Assembly: GCF_018919395.1 (NCBI RefSeq)
Contig: NZ_JAHLME010000001.1
Span: forward strand, 1 to 64,000
DNA: 64,000 bases
DNA from: Geomonas azotofigens
Lineage (GTDB): Bacteria > Desulfobacterota > Desulfuromonadia > Geobacterales > Geobacteraceae
Direction: 5' to 3'
Shown here: positions 1 through 8,298 of the stretch, in pieces
Numbering within the stretch: position 1 is the first letter of the stretch
Layout of the letters: each line of letters starts with the position of its first letter
Notes under the pieces: generated by a model
Databases searched by the model: none
Told to the model about the DNA's origin: nothing
Seen by the model: only the letters and a program-made list of their open reading frames with translations
Made by a program: the position numbers and the translations under genes

Positions 1-1181
1 TGCGGCCCCTGCTTGTGGCAGGAGGTACAGGTGACGCCGACCGTCTTGTGCATGGAGCGGTCGTAGCCCGAGAAGATCGAATCGCTGTGGCAGGCCTCGC
101 AGTAGTACCCCCCCACCGGCCCCGCGCTGGGGAGCTGGTTCACGAAGGTGCTGGAGTTGACGCTCGAGGTGTTGACCGGGGTCGGCATCGCCCCGGTGGT
201 GTGGCAGGAAACGCAGGAGACGCCCAGCTCCTTGTGGTTCGAGGAGGACCACAGGGTGAACGCCAGCGGGGTCGGGTAGACCCCCGAGGCGGAGTGGCAG
301 CCGTTGCAGTCGGTTCTCATGGAGCTGATCAGCGACTCGACCACCCTCACCTGCACGGTGGAGGTCGCCACCGCCACGCCGCTTAAGTACTGGGTGAGCC
401 GGAACACGTAGGTGCCAAGTTGCATCGGCACGAAGCTCGGGTTGAGCGTGTTGATGTCCTGCAGGGTGACCACCGGGCCGCTATCCTGGCTCCAGGTGAA
501 GGTGCCGCTCCCCTGCATGGAGCCCCTCAGGGTCGCCTTGGTGATGATCATGCCGGTCTGGTCCTCGCCGGCGTTGACGCCGACCGTGGCGAAGGAGGCC
601 GAGACGCCGGTCGGGGCGGTCACGTTGCTGACGGTGATGGTGACCGGGCTCGTGTAGGGGTAGCTGACCGCGCCGCCGGAAGCGTTGGTGACCGTGCCGC
701 CGGTGACGCCGGTCAAGACCGCGCCGGTGCTCGGGCTCGCGGTGAACACGGCGGTGCCGCCGTAGGCCACCTGGGTACTGGCCGGGGTGATGATGCCCGG
801 GCCGTAGACGACGCCGGTGACGGTGTATTTCTGCGCGGTGAAGCCCGCCACCAGGGACTGCGTCGAGCCGTCAACCTTCCTGAAGGTGGTGGAGTAGTGA
901 GTCGTGTAGTTGCCGATCACCTGGGCCACGCCGGTCTTGGTCAGGCTGGTGATCTTGTAGCCGGGGTTGGCGGTCACCTTCACCGGAACCGGGTCGGCCG
1001 TGGTGAAGTTGCTGTAGACGACCGTGCCGGCCACTGTCTGGACGGGGTTGTTGCGAACCTGCAGGCTGCCGCCGGCACTGCTCAGCTTCGTTTGCAGCTG
1101 AAACGATGTCGCGGCCCATGACCAGAGCGCTCCCGATATGATGGCCGTAGCAGCCAGAACAGCCAGTGTTTTTTTCAGCAT
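1..1181 (-). CDS. Multihaem c-type cytochrome with Ig-like repeats (3' end outside window)
   Basis: Secreted electron-transfer or haem-carrying protein. The start ATG at 1181 follows a GGGGAAGG ribosome site, and the frame stays open to the window edge, so only the first 393 codons are seen. Residues 1 to about 25 form a signal peptide (basic start, hydrophobic core, Ala-rich end). Residues 25-270 are Thr/Val/Gly-rich, resembling bacterial Ig-like and PKD domains of extracellular proteins. The last 110 residues carry four CxxCH haem-attachment motifs: CNGCH, CVSCH, CEACH and CTSCH. This domain order is common in Geobacter outer-surface or periplasmic cytochromes. The total haem number and the electron partner cannot be judged because the C-terminus is missing. 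Confidence 0.85.
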   Translation of the reverse strand, partial: MLKKTLAVLAATAIISGALWSWAATSFQLQTKLSSAGGSLQVRNNPVQTVAGTVVYSNFTTADPVPVKVTANPGYKITSLTKTGVAQVIGNYTTHYSTTFRKVDGSTQSLVAGFTAQKYTVTGVVYGPGIITPASTQVAYGGTAVFTASPSTGAVLTGVTGGTVTNASGGAVSYPYTSPVTITVSNVTAPTGVSASFATVGVNAGEDQTGMIITKATLRGSMQGSGTFTWSQDSGPVVTLQDINTLNPSFVPMQLGTYVFRLTQYLSGVAVATSTVQVRVVESLISSMRTDCNGCHSASGVYPTPLAFTLWSSSNHKELGVSCVSCHTTGAMPTPVNTSSVNSSTFVNQLPSAGPVGGYYCEACHSDSIFSGYDRSMHKTVGVTCTSCHKQGP

Positions 1182-1740
1182 AGCCTTCCCCTGTCCCTGA
1201 TCCTCACGTGCGGTAATGGACGATGTAGAGGTACGAAATAGTCCTACAGGCGCGCCAGGACGCAAGAAATGTGCCCCTTGCATCCCGGCAAAGACAGCCG
1301 CGTCCCCGTGAAGCAAAGTTAAAGAATGTAAAACCGGGATGTTGAAGATTTGTTTTTTTTTGTAAAGGAATGTAGATTAGAGATTTGGGACCGTTGCCCG
1401 AGGAGCAAAAGTACGTTACTTCGCGAGGAAATGAGGTGGTTTCCCGTGAAAACACCGGCCTTTACCCGGCCTTTACCCGGCACGTCCCACAACGAAAAGC
1501 GACGAAAAGCAGCGATCTGGTAACGATTGAATTAAAAATCGCGTCGAGCGGGGGAGTAAATTCTCTCCGCTGCGTGTTTTCCTCCCTTGACGTGGGACTT
1601 ACAGACCCTTCATGAACTATGAGTGGGGATCCGGGAAATCCGCGATTACGTCAAATAGCCGGTCGTTGGTGCTCGCGGGGTCGGTGCTCGCGCCGCGCAA
1701 CTCCACCCGCGGTGGAGGCCCTGGGAACTCTAAAATGACA
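1182..1740. other. Intergenic region, no gene seen
   Basis: Apart from the candidate sigma-54 site, this stretch holds no convincing coding region. It contains a short direct repeat of the type cggcctttaccc near 1459-1485 and a small hairpin (CTCCACC/GGTGGAG, 1701-1717) without a U-tract. Confidence 0.5.
1260..1277 (-). promoter_or_regulatory. Candidate sigma-54 promoter of the cytochrome gene
   Basis: On the minus strand GGCAC-N5-TTGC reads with GG and GC 12 bases apart, matching the -24/-12 consensus of RpoN promoters. It lies about 80 bases upstream of the cytochrome ATG. Seen by eye only; no activator site was identified. Confidence 0.5.
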
Positions 1741-1769
1741 TTGACTGAGGTGGGAATTTACGGTAAAAG
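1741..1769 (+). promoter_or_regulatory. Promoter of tRNA-Thr
   Basis: TTGACT (1741-1746) and TAAAAG (1764-1769) are separated by 17 bases. This places transcription start about 15 bases before the tRNA. Confidence 0.55.
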
Positions 1770-1790
1770 GTTAACCTCGCTAACAGATAG

Positions 1791-1866
1791 GCCGGAGTAA
1801 CTCAGTTGGTAGAGTAGCTGATTCGTAATCAGCAAGTCGGCGGTTCGAGTCCGCTCTTCGGCTCCA
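1791..1866 (+). tRNA. tRNA-Thr (anticodon CGT)
   Basis: A 76-base cloverleaf with encoded CCA. The acceptor arm GCCGGAG pairs with CTTCGGC (one G-U). The anticodon arm GCTGA/TCAGC encloses the loop TTCGTAA, giving anticodon CGT, which reads ACG (Thr). The T-loop GTTCGAGTC is present. A 27-base copy of the anticodon-arm region (tRNA positions 1812-1838) recurs at 7676-7702. Confidence 0.95.
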
Positions 1867-1872
1867 AAAAGC

Positions 1873-1908
1873 AAAAGGGTCACAGACGAAAGTCTACGAC
1901 CCTTTTTA
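1873..1908 (+). terminator. Rho-independent terminator of tRNA-Thr
   Basis: AAGGGTC and GACCCTT pair around an inner CAGAC/GTCT hairpin with a GAAA loop and are followed by a T-run. Confidence 0.85.
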
Positions 1909-1947
1909 ATTGTTGGCGGCCACATCGTTTCGTGAGCCGGTACAGTG

Positions 1948-2132
1948 AAAAGGCCCGCCTTGATGGCGGGCCTTCTTTGTTGCGTCTACTTGGGTACCCT
2001 TTTCAAGGGTGGTTGCCAGTGCCCGTGGGCACCGGGAGGCTACAGCTTCAGGTTGTGAGATTCCGAATCGGTGGAGTTTCTTTGATGCTGATTACCTCCT
2101 TTTTTCCGAGATCCCTCTTAGCTAGCTAGCTG
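1948..2132 (-). ncRNA. Structured RNA-like element A, paralogue of element B
   Basis: About 185 bases on the minus strand that begin with AGCTAGCTAGCT and end in a terminator-type hairpin (GGCCCGCC/GGCGGGCC, 1950-1974). A shared core follows the start: TCGGAAAAAAGGAGGTA, then GAAACTCC, then a stable hairpin (GTGCCC/GGGCAC). The same order of motifs occurs in element B at 2942-3131. GGAGG and CCTCC can pair to close a central arm. No open reading frame of note is present. I could not match it to any riboswitch family I know (GEMM, c-di-GMP-II, ydaO and Moco were considered). It could be a small RNA; four GGA motifs would be compatible with binding a CsrA-type protein, which is a guess. Confidence 0.5.
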
Positions 2133-2273
2133 AGTCAAACATAGCATCGCCCAACCGAAAGAAACAGTCTGTCAAAAACTTTTTTTTCCAGTTATACTGT
2201 TCGAGTTGCCTCCTGATAAGTGTGAAACACTTAACGTTGCCATCCCTCTTTCCACCTCTGAGTATCAGCCCCC

Positions 2274-2807
2274 CTACTTGTAGACAGCCGCCACCTGCCG
2301 ACCGAGATTGAACGCGCCGGAACCGGAGCTGGTCACCTGCACGCCGTCCCTGCCGCGCATCGCCTGGAACCGGGTCACGTTGTCCCCCTCCCGCAGCGCC
2401 GCGACCGAGTTGCCGCTCTTCACGTTCCAGTCGATGGTGAGGGTGTCGACATAGGTATCACCATGGTAACGGTTGAAGGTGTAGCGCAGGATGTCGCCGC
2501 TCTTCTTTGCGTGGACCTTGAAGGTGTCGCCGTTTTCGCTGTACTGGAACTCCTTCTCCCCTTGGGCCACGGGGTTATGCCCGCTCCAGAACTCGATGGT
2601 GTTGAACAGCACGAAGTCGACCAGTGCCGCAATGCCATAGACCGGAACGATGATGAATACCCAGGTCACCAGGCTGCGCAGGAATTTGTCCCCTACCTCG
2701 CCGTTCACCTGGTAGACCTTTCTCGTGAGCGCCATCTTGCCGTAGCAACCTTGCAGGGAAACCATGGCCATCACCATGGCAAGCAGTGCCGCTGTTATCC
2801 TCTTCAT
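2274..2807 (-). CDS. DUF3332 family lipoprotein
   Basis: A 177-residue protein of unknown function. The N-terminus is a lipoprotein signal peptide with a lipobox ending in LQGC, so it should be lipid-anchored to the envelope. It carries the DUF3332 hallmarks: Lys-Val-Tyr followed by NGEVGDKFLRSLV, then a hydrophobic segment with IIVPVYGIAALVDFVLFNTIEFW and the motif SGHNP (about residues 35-80). A soluble beta-rich C-terminal part follows. The start at 2807 is preceded by AGGAGGAAT. The gene stands alone between two related RNA-like elements on the same strand, and element B with its terminator lies about 140 bases upstream, so that element may control it. The role of the family is not known. 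Confidence 0.8.
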   Translation of the reverse strand: MKRITAALLAMVMAMVSLQGCYGKMALTRKVYQVNGEVGDKFLRSLVTWVFIIVPVYGIAALVDFVLFNTIEFWSGHNPVAQGEKEFQYSENGDTFKVHAKKSGDILRYTFNRYHGDTYVDTLTIDWNVKSGNSVAALREGDNVTRFQAMRGRDGVQVTSSGSGAFNLGRQVAAVYK

Positions 2808-2941
2808 AGCTATTCCTCCTTTGGTATGGATGAAATGCGGGAATTACGCTATCCCGATTCCCCTAATATAGCAGAAGACGCATGCAACTTGCTTATATTC
2901 TTTCAGCTGTGCCAGTACGGTGACCAACTGTGACTGTGACA

Positions 2942-3131
2942 ATAAAAAAGAGGCCCGCTGTCGCTACGCAAGGCCTCTTTTATTTACTCGATCCCCTCGT
3001 TACAGGAGTCATTCCGATGCTTTGGGCATCGGAGCTGGTACAGCTGCCTGGTAATTAGAATCCTCTTCAGTGGAGTTTACCTCGATACCGCTACCTCCTT
3101 TTCCGAGACATTCTGTTACAGCTAGCTAGCT
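2942..3131 (-). ncRNA. Structured RNA-like element B, upstream of the DUF3332 gene
   Basis: Same architecture as element A on the same strand: AGCTAGCTAGCT at the 5' end (3120-3131), TCGGAAAAGGAGGTA, AAACTCCAC, a stable hairpin (CCGATGC/GCATCGG) and a closing terminator hairpin (AAAGAGGCC/GGCCTCTTT, 2945-2981). It has five GGA motifs. A possible -10 (TATATT) lies about 11 bases before the 5' motif. It may be a free small RNA or a leader that controls the DUF3332 gene by termination. It is not a family I recognise. Confidence 0.5.
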
Positions 3132-3230
3132 GATATTCAATATACCACCTGTCTGATTTTTTTACAGAGAGCTACAATATTTTTTAGTGACGGTCATCGC
3201 ACCTGTGCCAGTCCCCTGCCCCGCCCAGGC

Positions 3231-3258
3231 TGGACTTCGAGGGGGTGGGTGCTAAAAT
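3231..3258 (+). promoter_or_regulatory. Candidate sigma-70 promoter for the M23 peptidase
   Basis: TGGACT and TAAAAT with a 16-base spacer, about 95 bases before the chosen start codon. Confidence 0.45.
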
Positions 3259-3354
3259 CCGATGGTGCCTTAACCCGGATTAACTATGCTCGACAGCACG
3301 GGCGCCGGAACGGGGGGAACGTCCTCCGCCGTGCCCGCCGCTGGGAGGAGAGCC

Positions 3355-4677
3355 ATGAAAACGACAGCTGTGGCGGCCATCCTGATCATCCTGCTTCTTC
3401 TCGGCCTCGGTGTGTATTACTTTCTTGACACTTCGGGCCCCGCCCTGTCGCTCTCCCGGCAAAACGGCCCTATATCGTCGAAGCTCGACGTGGCGCTGCG
3501 GCTGCGCGACAAGTCGGGGCTCAAGTCGTTGAGCGTCAACCTGGTGCAGGGGCAGAAGAGCTTTCCCGTCCTCGCCAGGGATTATCCCGCGGGCACCACG
3601 CAGGCGACCGAGACCTTCAGGCTTCCCGCGCAGCCTGGGCTCAAGGAAGGGCCGGTCCGGCTGGAGGTCCGGGCAGCGGACCGCTCCATATACGGGTTCG
3701 GCTCCGGCAACCGCACCGAGCAGTCGTTCACCTTCGATTACCAGAACAAGCCTCCCGCGGTAGCCATCCTCAGCACCGCCCACAACGTCTCCCGGGGCGG
3801 CGCCGGATTGGTGCTCTACACGGTGAACCGGGAGGTGGCCAGGACCGGCGTCGTCTTCGCCGACCGCTTCTACCCCGCCTATCTCCAGCCCGGCGGCTTC
3901 TACGCCTGCCTGTTCCCCTTCCCCAGCGACCTGCCGCAGGAGCGCTTTGTCCCCAAGGTGCTGGCCGTGGACCGGGCCGGCAACGAGCGGCTCACCGGCA
4001 TCTACTACCACGTGCTGGAAAAATCCTTCCCGAGGGACCGGATCGAACTGACCGACTCCTTCCTGGAGAAGGTCTCAGGCGAATTCAAGGACCGCTACCC
4101 GAAGGCGGCCTCGCCGCTGGAGATCTTTCTCAAGGTGAACGGCGAGGGGCGCCAGGCCGACCGGAAAACCCTGTACCAGGTGGGGCTCAAGACCTCCCCC
4201 ACTCCGCTTTGGCAGGGCGAGTTCCTGCGCCTCCCCAACTCGGCGCCGCGGGGCAGCTTCAGCCAACTGCGCAGCTACTTCTACAAGGGGAAACAGGTGG
4301 ACGAGCAGTACCACCTGGGGATCGACCTCGCCTCCCTGGCGCACTCGAAGGTCCCGGCCGCCAACGCCGGGCGCGTGGTATGGGCCGACGACCTCGGCAT
4401 CTACGGCCAGTGCGTCATCATCGACCACGGCATGGGGCTGCAGACGCTCTACGGTCATTTGAGCCGGATCGGCGTGAAGGAAGGGGACCAGGTGAAAAAG
4501 GGGGACATCATCGGCGACACCGGCGACACCGGGCTTGCCGGCGGCGACCACCTCCACTTCGGCGTGGCCATTTCGGGGCAGGAAGTGAACCCGATCGAGT
4601 GGTGGGACCCGTCCTGGATCAAGAACAACGTCACCGACAAGCTGGAAGAGGCGAAACAGGCGACGGGCGCCAAGTAG
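3355..4677 (+). CDS. M23 family zinc metallopeptidase, membrane-anchored
   Basis: A 440-residue peptidoglycan endopeptidase or LytM-type factor. Residues 5-24 form one transmembrane segment, so the rest lies in the periplasm. Residues about 30-290 are a non-catalytic region rich in beta strands. The M23 domain (about 310-425) has both zinc motifs: HLGID and, near the end, HLHFG, with the expected YGHLS between. The start at 3355 is chosen because GGGAGGAG lies 5 bases upstream; an in-frame ATG at 3286 has no ribosome site. It probably cuts peptide cross-links in the cell wall or activates amidases. gpmA follows 31 bases downstream and may share the transcript, without any obvious functional link. 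Confidence 0.85.
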   Translation: MKTTAVAAILIILLLLGLGVYYFLDTSGPALSLSRQNGPISSKLDVALRLRDKSGLKSLSVNLVQGQKSFPVLARDYPAGTTQATETFRLPAQPGLKEGPVRLEVRAADRSIYGFGSGNRTEQSFTFDYQNKPPAVAILSTAHNVSRGGAGLVLYTVNREVARTGVVFADRFYPAYLQPGGFYACLFPFPSDLPQERFVPKVLAVDRAGNERLTGIYYHVLEKSFPRDRIELTDSFLEKVSGEFKDRYPKAASPLEIFLKVNGEGRQADRKTLYQVGLKTSPTPLWQGEFLRLPNSAPRGSFSQLRSYFYKGKQVDEQYHLGIDLASLAHSKVPAANAGRVVWADDLGIYGQCVIIDHGMGLQTLYGHLSRIGVKEGDQVKKGDIIGDTGDTGLAGGDHLHFGVAISGQEVNPIEWWDPSWIKNNVTDKLEEAKQATGAK

Positions 4678-4708
4678 CGCCGCGGCGGGTTGCAAAGGAG
4701 GCGGGCTC

Positions 4709-5416
4709 ATGCAGCAACTGGTACTGATTCGACATGGAGAGAGCGTCTGGAACAGGGAAAACCTGTTCACCGGCTGGACCGACGTGGAGCTTTCCCCACA
4801 GGGCGAGGAGGAGAGCAGGAGCGCGGGGCGTCTCTTGAAGGAGAAGGGATTCGTCTTCGACGTCGCCTTCACCTCGGTGCTGCGCCGGGCCATCGAGACG
4901 CTCTGGATGATCCTGCGCGAGATGGACCTGGTGTGGATCGAGGAACACAAGGACTGGCGTTTGAACGAGCGGCATTACGGCGCTTTGCAGGGGCTGAACA
5001 AGGCGCAGACGGCGGAGAAGTACGGAGAGGAGCAGGTGCAGCTGTGGCGGCGCAGCTACCACGTCCGCCCCCCCGCGCTCGCCGAGGGCGACCAGCGCTA
5101 TCCCGGCCGCGACCCGCGCTACGCCTTTCTGCCGCGGCACCTGATCCCGAGGACCGAGTGCCTGCAGGACACGGTGGAGCGGGTGCTCCCCTGCTGGCAG
5201 CAGGTGATCGCCCCGGCCCTGCGCGAGTGCCGTCGGCCGCTCATCGTCGCCCACGGCAACAGCCTGCGAGCCCTCATCAAGTACCTGGACCGGGTCTCGG
5301 ACTCGGACATCGTCCACCTGGAGATCCCGACCGGGACGCCGCTGGTGTACGAGTTGGACGACGACCTCAAACCGATCCGCCACTACTACGCCACCGAAAC
5401 CGGCGGCCCCGCCTAG
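4709..5416 (+). CDS. gpmA: 2,3-bisphosphoglycerate-dependent phosphoglycerate mutase
   Basis: Interconverts 3- and 2-phosphoglycerate in glycolysis and gluconeogenesis, in the cytoplasm. At 235 residues it is close to the usual 230-250. The phosphohistidine motif RHGES is at residues 8-12 (His9). [14 protein letters not shown] follows, the acid residue is in [11 protein letters not shown], and the second catalytic His is in [10 protein letters not shown]. The ribosome site AAAGGAGG lies 9 bases before ATG. The stop codon overlaps by four bases (CTAG) the stop of the convergent penicillin-binding protein gene. Confidence 0.95.
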   Translation: MQQLVLIRHGESVWNRENLFTGWTDVELSPQGEEESRSAGRLLKEKGFVFDVAFTSVLRRAIETLWMILREMDLVWIEEHKDWRLNERHYGALQGLNKAQTAEKYGEEQVQLWRRSYHVRPPALAEGDQRYPGRDPRYAFLPRHLIPRTECLQDTVERVLPCWQQVIAPALRECRRPLIVAHGNSLRALIKYLDRVSDSDIVHLEIPTGTPLVYELDDDLKPIRHYYATETGGPA

Positions 5417-7512
5417 CGCAGTACGTCCCCCTCGCGACCGGCAGCGCCGTCGGCGCCTTCATCCCCACCCTCCTCGGCAGGTTCCTTGGCCGGAGTCCCT
5501 TCCCCCGGAGCGGTGACGCCCGGCTGTCCCGGCTGTCCCGGCTGTCCCGCCTGTCCCGGCTGTCCCGGCTGCGCCGGCGGCATGGCGTCGCCGCCGTGCC
5601 TGGAGCAGTACGTGGTCGGCTCGGTCCCGGCGATGAAGTCCTCATCCTTGGTGGTCGGGCACTCCGGCGTGGCGAGCTGGCCGGTGCTGGGGTCGATGTT
5701 GACGGTGACCACGCCTTCGGGCTTCGCGAAGTCGACCGCCGGCTTGCCGGCGCTGGCGACCCGCATGAATTTCTCCCAGATCGGCGCGGAAACCGCGCCG
5801 CCGGTGAAGCCCCTGCCACCCGGCTTGGGCTTGTCGTATCCCACCCAGACGCCGGTGATCAGCTGCGGGGTGTACCCCACGAACCAGGCGTCGCGGTAGT
5901 CGTCGGTGGTGCCGGTCTTGCCGGCGGCGGGGCGCTGGCGGGTGAAGTTCCTGAGCCCCTTGGCGGTCCCGTAGGTCAGGACGTCCTTCATCATCGAGGT
6001 GGTGACGAAGGCGGTGGCCGGAGAGAGCACCGGCGCCACCTGGGACGGGTTCTCGTTCCAGCTCTTGCGGTTGCGGTCATAGACCCGGATGATGGTGCGC
6101 CCCTCGCTGCGCATGCCGCCGTTGGCCAGCGGCGAGTAGGCCGAGACCAGGTCGTTCAGGGTCACCTCGTCGGTGCCCAGGGCGAGCGATAGGTCGTTGG
6201 GGGTGCGCAGGGTGAGGCCCAGGCGCCCGGCGAAGGTGACGAAGTTGTTCACCCCGAGCGATTCGAGCAGCTTCACCGTGATCACGTTGTTGGAGTGGGC
6301 GAGCGCCTGCCTAAGCGACAGATCCCCGTAGCTCTTCTTCTCGTAGTTCTGCGGTTTCCACACCTGCCCATTGCCCTTGTTGTAGCTGGCCGGCTTGTCG
6401 TCCAGGATGCTCGCCGGCGTGTACCCCTGCTCCAGAGCGGCGGCGAAGATGAGCGGCTTGATGGAAGAGCCGGGCTGGCGCTTGGCCGAGAACGCGCGGT
6501 TGAAGCCCCCCTTGCCGTTGTCCACCCCACCCACCGCGGCCAGCACGTCGCCGGTCTTCAGGTCCATGCAGATGAGCGCCCCCTGCAGGTTCGGGTTCAC
6601 CTTCTTCACCCCGTCGCGCAGCACCTGTTCCGCCTGTTTCTGCAGGTTCACGTCCATGGCCGAGATCACGTCCAGCCCGCCCTGCTCCACGATATGCGCC
6701 CCGTAACGCTCCACGAGCTGTTTGCGCACCAGGTCGAGGTACCCCTGCGCCTGCCCCGGCTTGATCACCGTGGCCGGGTGCGCCTCGATGGCCCTCTTCT
6801 GCTGCGGCGTGATCATCTTGACCGCGACCATGCGGGAGAGCACCACGCTGCGGCGCGCGCTCACCTTGCCCTGGTCTCCCAGCGGGTTGTAGCGGCCGGG
6901 ATTCTTGGGCACCCCGGCCAGAAGGGAGCACTCCGCCTCGGTCAACTCCTCCGGGTTCTTGTCGAAGTACTGTCGCGCCGCCTGCGCGATGCCCCAGGCG
7001 CCGTTGCCGAAGTAGATCTCGTTGAAGTACATCTCCAGGATCTGGTCCTTGGTGTACTTCTTCTCGAAATCCATGGCGAGCTGCACTTCCTTCACCTTGC
7101 GGTCGAGCGACTTCTCGCCGGTCAGGAACTTGTTCTTGATCAGCTGCTGGGTGATGGTGGAGCCACCCTCGGCGAGCCTTCCCTTGACCACGTCCTTCAC
7201 GAGGGCCCGGGCGATGCCGCGCACGTCGATGCCGCCGTGCTCGTAGAAGCGGGAGTCCTCGGTGGCGACCAGGGCCTTGCGCAGGAAAACCGGGATCCTG
7301 TCGATGGAGACCCAGTAGCGCTGGGTAGGGAGGATGCGCCCGACGTAACGCTGCTGCCCGTCGAAGACCCGGATCGAGGTGTAGCCGGTCGGGAGTTCCG
7401 GATAGGTCGCGATGGAGGCGTGGGCGGAAACGGCGCAGGTGAGCGCCAGGAGGATGACGAGAAAAACGGGGGAGAAGAGCTTCTTGAGTGAAGCGTACCG
7501 ACGGGAAAGCAA
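5413..7512 (-). CDS. Class A penicillin-binding protein (PBP1A type)
   Basis: Bifunctional peptidoglycan glycosyltransferase and DD-transpeptidase, 699 residues, inner membrane with a periplasmic body. One membrane segment is at about residues 10-30. The glycosyltransferase domain has [10 protein letters not shown] (about 84) and GGSTITQQL. The transpeptidase domain has SSIK (about 349), SNN and KTGT (about 530). The C-terminal tail has tandem QPG/QAG triplets that resemble a collagen-like linker. The start chosen is TTG at 7512 with AAAGGAGT upstream; an alternative at 7569 would add 19 Ser/Ala-rich residues. The gene stands alone and is convergent with gpmA. Confidence 0.9.
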   Translation of the reverse strand: MLSRRYASLKKLFSPVFLVILLALTCAVSAHASIATYPELPTGYTSIRVFDGQQRYVGRILPTQRYWVSIDRIPVFLRKALVATEDSRFYEHGGIDVRGIARALVKDVVKGRLAEGGSTITQQLIKNKFLTGEKSLDRKVKEVQLAMDFEKKYTKDQILEMYFNEIYFGNGAWGIAQAARQYFDKNPEELTEAECSLLAGVPKNPGRYNPLGDQGKVSARRSVVLSRMVAVKMITPQQKRAIEAHPATVIKPGQAQGYLDLVRKQLVERYGAHIVEQGGLDVISAMDVNLQKQAEQVLRDGVKKVNPNLQGALICMDLKTGDVLAAVGGVDNGKGGFNRAFSAKRQPGSSIKPLIFAAALEQGYTPASILDDKPASYNKGNGQVWKPQNYEKKSYGDLSLRQALAHSNNVITVKLLESLGVNNFVTFAGRLGLTLRTPNDLSLALGTDEVTLNDLVSAYSPLANGGMRSEGRTIIRVYDRNRKSWNENPSQVAPVLSPATAFVTTSMMKDVLTYGTAKGLRNFTRQRPAAGKTGTTDDYRDAWFVGYTPQLITGVWVGYDKPKPGGRGFTGGAVSAPIWEKFMRVASAGKPAVDFAKPEGVVTVNIDPSTGQLATPECPTTKDEDFIAGTEPTTYCSRHGGDAMPPAQPGQPGQAGQPGQPGQPGVTAPGEGTPAKEPAEEGGDEGADGAAGREGDVLR

Positions 7513-7591
7513 GGTTGCTACTCCTTTTGTTGACGACGGCGATGCTGCGGCTTTCGTGGTGGCTACCAACAGTAGGTGAGGCGAGAGCGCT

Positions 7592-7617
7592 GGGCGAATG
7601 ATTATTCGCCCCTACAG
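7592..7617. repeat. Dispersed palindrome, copy 1
   Basis: GGGCGAAT-ATTCGCCC hairpin followed by CTACAG. This is one of about 18 copies in the window. Confidence 0.85.
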
Positions 7618-7675
7618 CGGGAATGTCTCGTCCGGGTGCCAGTGCTTAATGGCATCAGGCAATGATGCCGATGGT

Positions 7676-7702
7676 GAGTAGCTGATTCGTAATCAGCAAG
7701 TC
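7676..7702 (+). repeat. 27-base fragment of tRNA-Thr
   Basis: Identical to positions 1812-1838 of the tRNA-Thr (anticodon arm plus flanks). It directly abuts a palindrome copy. It is too short to fold into a tRNA. Confidence 0.8.
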
Positions 7703-7728
7703 CTGTAGGGGCGAATAATCATTCGCCC
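7703..7728. repeat. Dispersed palindrome, copy 2
   Basis: CTGTAGGGGCGAAT-AATC-ATTCGCCC. Inverted relative to copy 1, with the tRNA fragment between them. Confidence 0.85.
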
Positions 7729-7764
7729 GCCTGTGTCCATCGCGATCGAGGCTACCTGACCGGC

Positions 7765-8298
7765 CTACCTGATCCCCTCGAGGTACCTGGTCACCTGCGC
7801 CGCCAGCTCCGGCGCGTCCAGCAGCACCGACAGCTCCCGGTTCCGGGTCAGCGCCGCGTGGGAGAGGTTGTGGCTCCCGATCAACACGTACCGGTCGTCG
7901 ATGACCACGGCCTTGGCGTGCGTGGTGCGCCTGCCGGGCGGAAAGATAACCCGCACCCCCTTGCGCGCCAGGTACGCGGCCGCGGCGCGGTTGTCGCGTC
8001 CTACCGAATCGCCCGGTTCCAGGATCACGGTGACATCCACCCCGCGCCCCCTGGCCTGGGCCAAGTCCTGCGCGATCTGTGCCGGGAGATTCCCCCTGCG
8101 CCCGCTGGCCTTGAAAAGGTAAAAGGCACAGATGATGCGCCTTTTCGCCCCGCGGATGCGTTCCCTGACCGCGCCGGAGTAGGCGCCGTCAGCCAGCAGC
8201 GTCGCCTGGGCGGGGGCACTCAGGGCCGGCACGGGACGGGCGGCGAGCAAAAGAACCGCCAGAAAACCGACCACGCACCGGGTGAGCGTTTTTGTCAC
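7765..8298 (-). CDS. Secreted phospholipase D-like protein, single HKD motif
   Basis: A 177-residue protein with an N-terminal signal peptide (hydrophobic core at about residues 8-22, Ala-rich cleavage region), so it acts in the periplasm or outside. One HKD motif is present, [10 protein letters not shown] followed by IGSHNLS at about residues 126-145. This is the arrangement of small Nuc-type endonucleases or phosphodiesterases that work as dimers. The start is GTG at 8298, sharing GTGA with the dnaJ stop, so translation is probably coupled. It is the last gene of the hrcA-grpE-dnaK-dnaJ row, and heat-inducible expression can be inferred from that. The substrate (DNA or phospholipid) cannot be told from sequence. 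Confidence 0.8.
   Translation of the reverse strand: MTKTLTRCVVGFLAVLLLAARPVPALSAPAQATLLADGAYSGAVRERIRGAKRRIICAFYLFKASGRRGNLPAQIAQDLAQARGRGVDVTVILEPGDSVGRDNRAAAAYLARKGVRVIFPPGRRTTHAKAVVIDDRYVLIGSHNLSHAALTRNRELSVLLDAPELAAQVTRYLEGIR

Noticed and set aside
1948-2132. GEMM (cyclic di-GMP/cGAMP), c-di-GMP-II, ydaO or Moco riboswitch for elements A and B
   Set aside because: The conserved cores of those classes (for example the CACAGGGCAAACC and GACGCAAAGCC of GEMM) are absent. Element A alone has GCCTCCC as in Moco RNA, but element B does not keep it.
2463-2933. Plus-strand reading frame of 156 codons opposite the DUF3332 gene
   Set aside because: It is the antisense shadow of a well-supported lipoprotein gene and has no ribosome site or recognisable fold.
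1791-7702. Integrated mobile element bounded by the tRNA and its 27-base copy
   Set aside because: No integrase, phage or conjugation gene lies between the two sites; the genes there are ordinary housekeeping ones. Kept only as a possible remnant.
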